Shown here: piece by piece, positions 63,192 to 64,000 of the stretch | Position numbering within the stretch: the first letter of the stretch is position 1 | How the letters are laid out: every line of letters starts with the position of its first letter | From: Cypionkella aquatica | Lineage (GTDB): Bacteria; Pseudomonadota; Alphaproteobacteria; Rhodobacterales; Rhodobacteraceae | Direction of reading: 5' to 3' | DNA: 64,000 nucleotides | Assembly: GCF_030161095.1 (NCBI RefSeq) | Contig: NZ_BSPP01000002.1 | Location: 315,789-379,788 of the forward strand | Made by a program: the position numbers and the translations under genes | The notes under the pieces: generated by a model | Databases searched by the model: none | The model's input: only the letters and a program-made list of their open reading frames with translations | What the model was told of the DNA's origin: nothing

Positions 63192-64000
63192 ATGTTAAGA
63201 TCGAAATTTGCGGCTTTGCGCGCGTTTGGTGGCTGTGTGGCCTTGGCTTTGGCCGTGCAACCCGCTGGGGCCGAGATGCGGCCCAGCCTTGCCTTTTCGG
63301 GCGTCACCGGGTTGATCGACATGCCTTCGGGCGATCAGCAACTCGACGGCACGCTTTCGGTGGTCAAATCGCAGTTTGGTCCGATTGGCCGCACCACGGT
63401 GACCTTTCAGATCACACCGCGCCTGTCCGGCAGCTTTCGCTACGGGTCGGTGAAAGATTGGTTTGATCCGCCGCAAGATGACATTTCGACCTATTTCGAC
63501 CGCAGCTTTGATCTGCGCTACCAGATTTTGCAGGAAAGCCGCTACATCCCCGCCGTCACCATCGGCTTGCAAGACATCATCGGCACCGGGGTGCAGGCAG
63601 GCGAATATATTGCCGCCACCAAGACCTTTGGCGACAAAGTCAAAGTGACTGCGGGTCTGGGTTGGGGCCGCTACGGCAGCTATGGCGCGATCGGGGCCCC
63701 GTTCGGAGCGCGGCCTGAGATTGATTTCGGCCTTGGCGGCAAGCCACGCACCGGCCAGTGGTTCCGCGGCGATGTCGCTCCTTTCGCTGGGGTCGAGTGG
63801 CAGGTGAACGACAAATGGTCGGTGAAAGCCGAATATTCGTCGGATGGCTACACCGCAGAGGCCGTGGACCGCGACACGTTTGATCGCAAAACCCCGCTGA
63901 ACTTCGGCGTTGAGTATAACATTCGCAACACGATCCGGCTGGGGCTGTATTCGCTTTACGGCTCCAAGATCGGTTTTTCGGCGCAAGTCGCGCTGAACCC
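63192..64000 (+). CDS. YjbH-like outer-membrane exopolysaccharide protein (cut by window edge)
   Basis: From ATG 63192 (AGGG upstream) the frame stays open to the window end, giving 269 residues. A signal peptide (LRAFGGCVALALAVQPAGA) precedes SLAFSGVTGLIDMPSGDQQLDG, the conserved start of YjbH-type proteins, followed by beta-strand-rich sequence (ITPRLSGSFRYG, RYQILQESRYIPAVTIGLQDIIGTG). YjbH is linked to capsule and exopolysaccharide production. ATG 63165 in frame is an alternative start. It follows the WbpM-like gene by 186 bp. Confidence 0.8.
   Translation, partial: MLRSKFAALRAFGGCVALALAVQPAGAEMRPSLAFSGVTGLIDMPSGDQQLDGTLSVVKSQFGPIGRTTVTFQITPRLSGSFRYGSVKDWFDPPQDDISTYFDRSFDLRYQILQESRYIPAVTIGLQDIIGTGVQAGEYIAATKTFGDKVKVTAGLGWGRYGSYGAIGAPFGARPEIDFGLGGKPRTGQWFRGDVAPFAGVEWQVNDKWSVKAEYSSDGYTAEAVDRDTFDRKTPLNFGVEYNIRNTIRLGLYSLYGSKIGFSAQVALN

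Noticed and set aside
63195-63986. Minus-strand frame over the YjbH-like gene
   Set aside because: The + strand frame has signal peptide and family pattern; the minus one does not.
1-64000. CRISPR arrays, prophage, integrases, IS elements, toxin-antitoxin pairs, tRNA or rRNA genes
   Set aside because: Visual reading found no regularly spaced repeats, integrase or transposase motifs, or cloverleaf RNA; short or diverged copies could still be missed without a dedicated search.

Overview
The window reads as chromosomal DNA of an alphaproteobacterium of the Rhodobacteraceae (Rhodobacter/Roseobacter relatives). No 16S gene is present, so this rests on gene content: an FnrL-type regulator divergent from a HemN-type coproporphyrinogen oxidase, a membrane-anchored cytochrome c of the CycM/cy type, a class I lysyl-tRNA synthetase, the dnaX-ybaB-recR order, high G+C, and many GTG/TTG or ATGA-overlap starts. 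No rRNA, tRNA, CRISPR array, prophage, integrase or IS transposase was recognised. Almost everything is intact, tightly packed chromosomal coding sequence, broken at both window edges (a choline-sulfatase on the left, a YjbH-like protein on the right).

Layout. 1-10.3 kb: a catabolic/uptake block with a choline-sulfatase fragment, a CocE-type hydrolase, a complete dipeptide-type ABC transporter (binding protein, two permeases, fused double ATPase) and a nucleotide-pyrophosphatase-like phosphodiesterase, all on +; facing it is a translationally coupled alpha/beta-hydrolase and class II aldolase pair. 10.5-18.5 kb: housekeeping (receiver-like protein, cold-shock protein, dnaX-ybaB-recR, rsgA, mog, lysRS). 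18.6-28.6 kb: TerB-like protein, TetR regulator divergent from an SDR plus KAS II pair, DacB, a Tat lipoprotein hydrolase, NadD, MarR-GNAT, EttA. 28.7-29.8 kb: a small stress-type island (DUF3309, CsbD, a 25-residue membrane peptide) with two GGAAC-N16-CGTTTG promoters. 29.8-40.3 kb: thioesterase, fnrL/hemN with an FNR box, then yejABEF followed by a coupled glycosyltransferase, and the cytochrome. 40.4-52.7 kb: pheA, SRPBCC, nudC, a 5'-nucleotidase-like enzyme, HAD phosphatase, a secreted Ala-rich protein, argE, ycjX-GNAT-ycjF, truA. 52.7-58.4 kb: an MHS-family transporter with a large soluble insertion, and acsA followed by adk. 58.4 kb to the end: surface polysaccharide genes (beta-helix protein, WbpM/CapD-like dehydratase, YjbH-like).

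The most unusual signals are the paired EcfG-like promoters around the tiny-protein island, the yej-glycosyltransferase operon, the acs-adk coupling, the transporter insertion, and several families of short palindromic repeats (one inside a coding sequence, one pair shared between 16.3 and 32.5 kb, one complex 69-bp element at 48.2 kb). No clearly new defence or mobile system was found.
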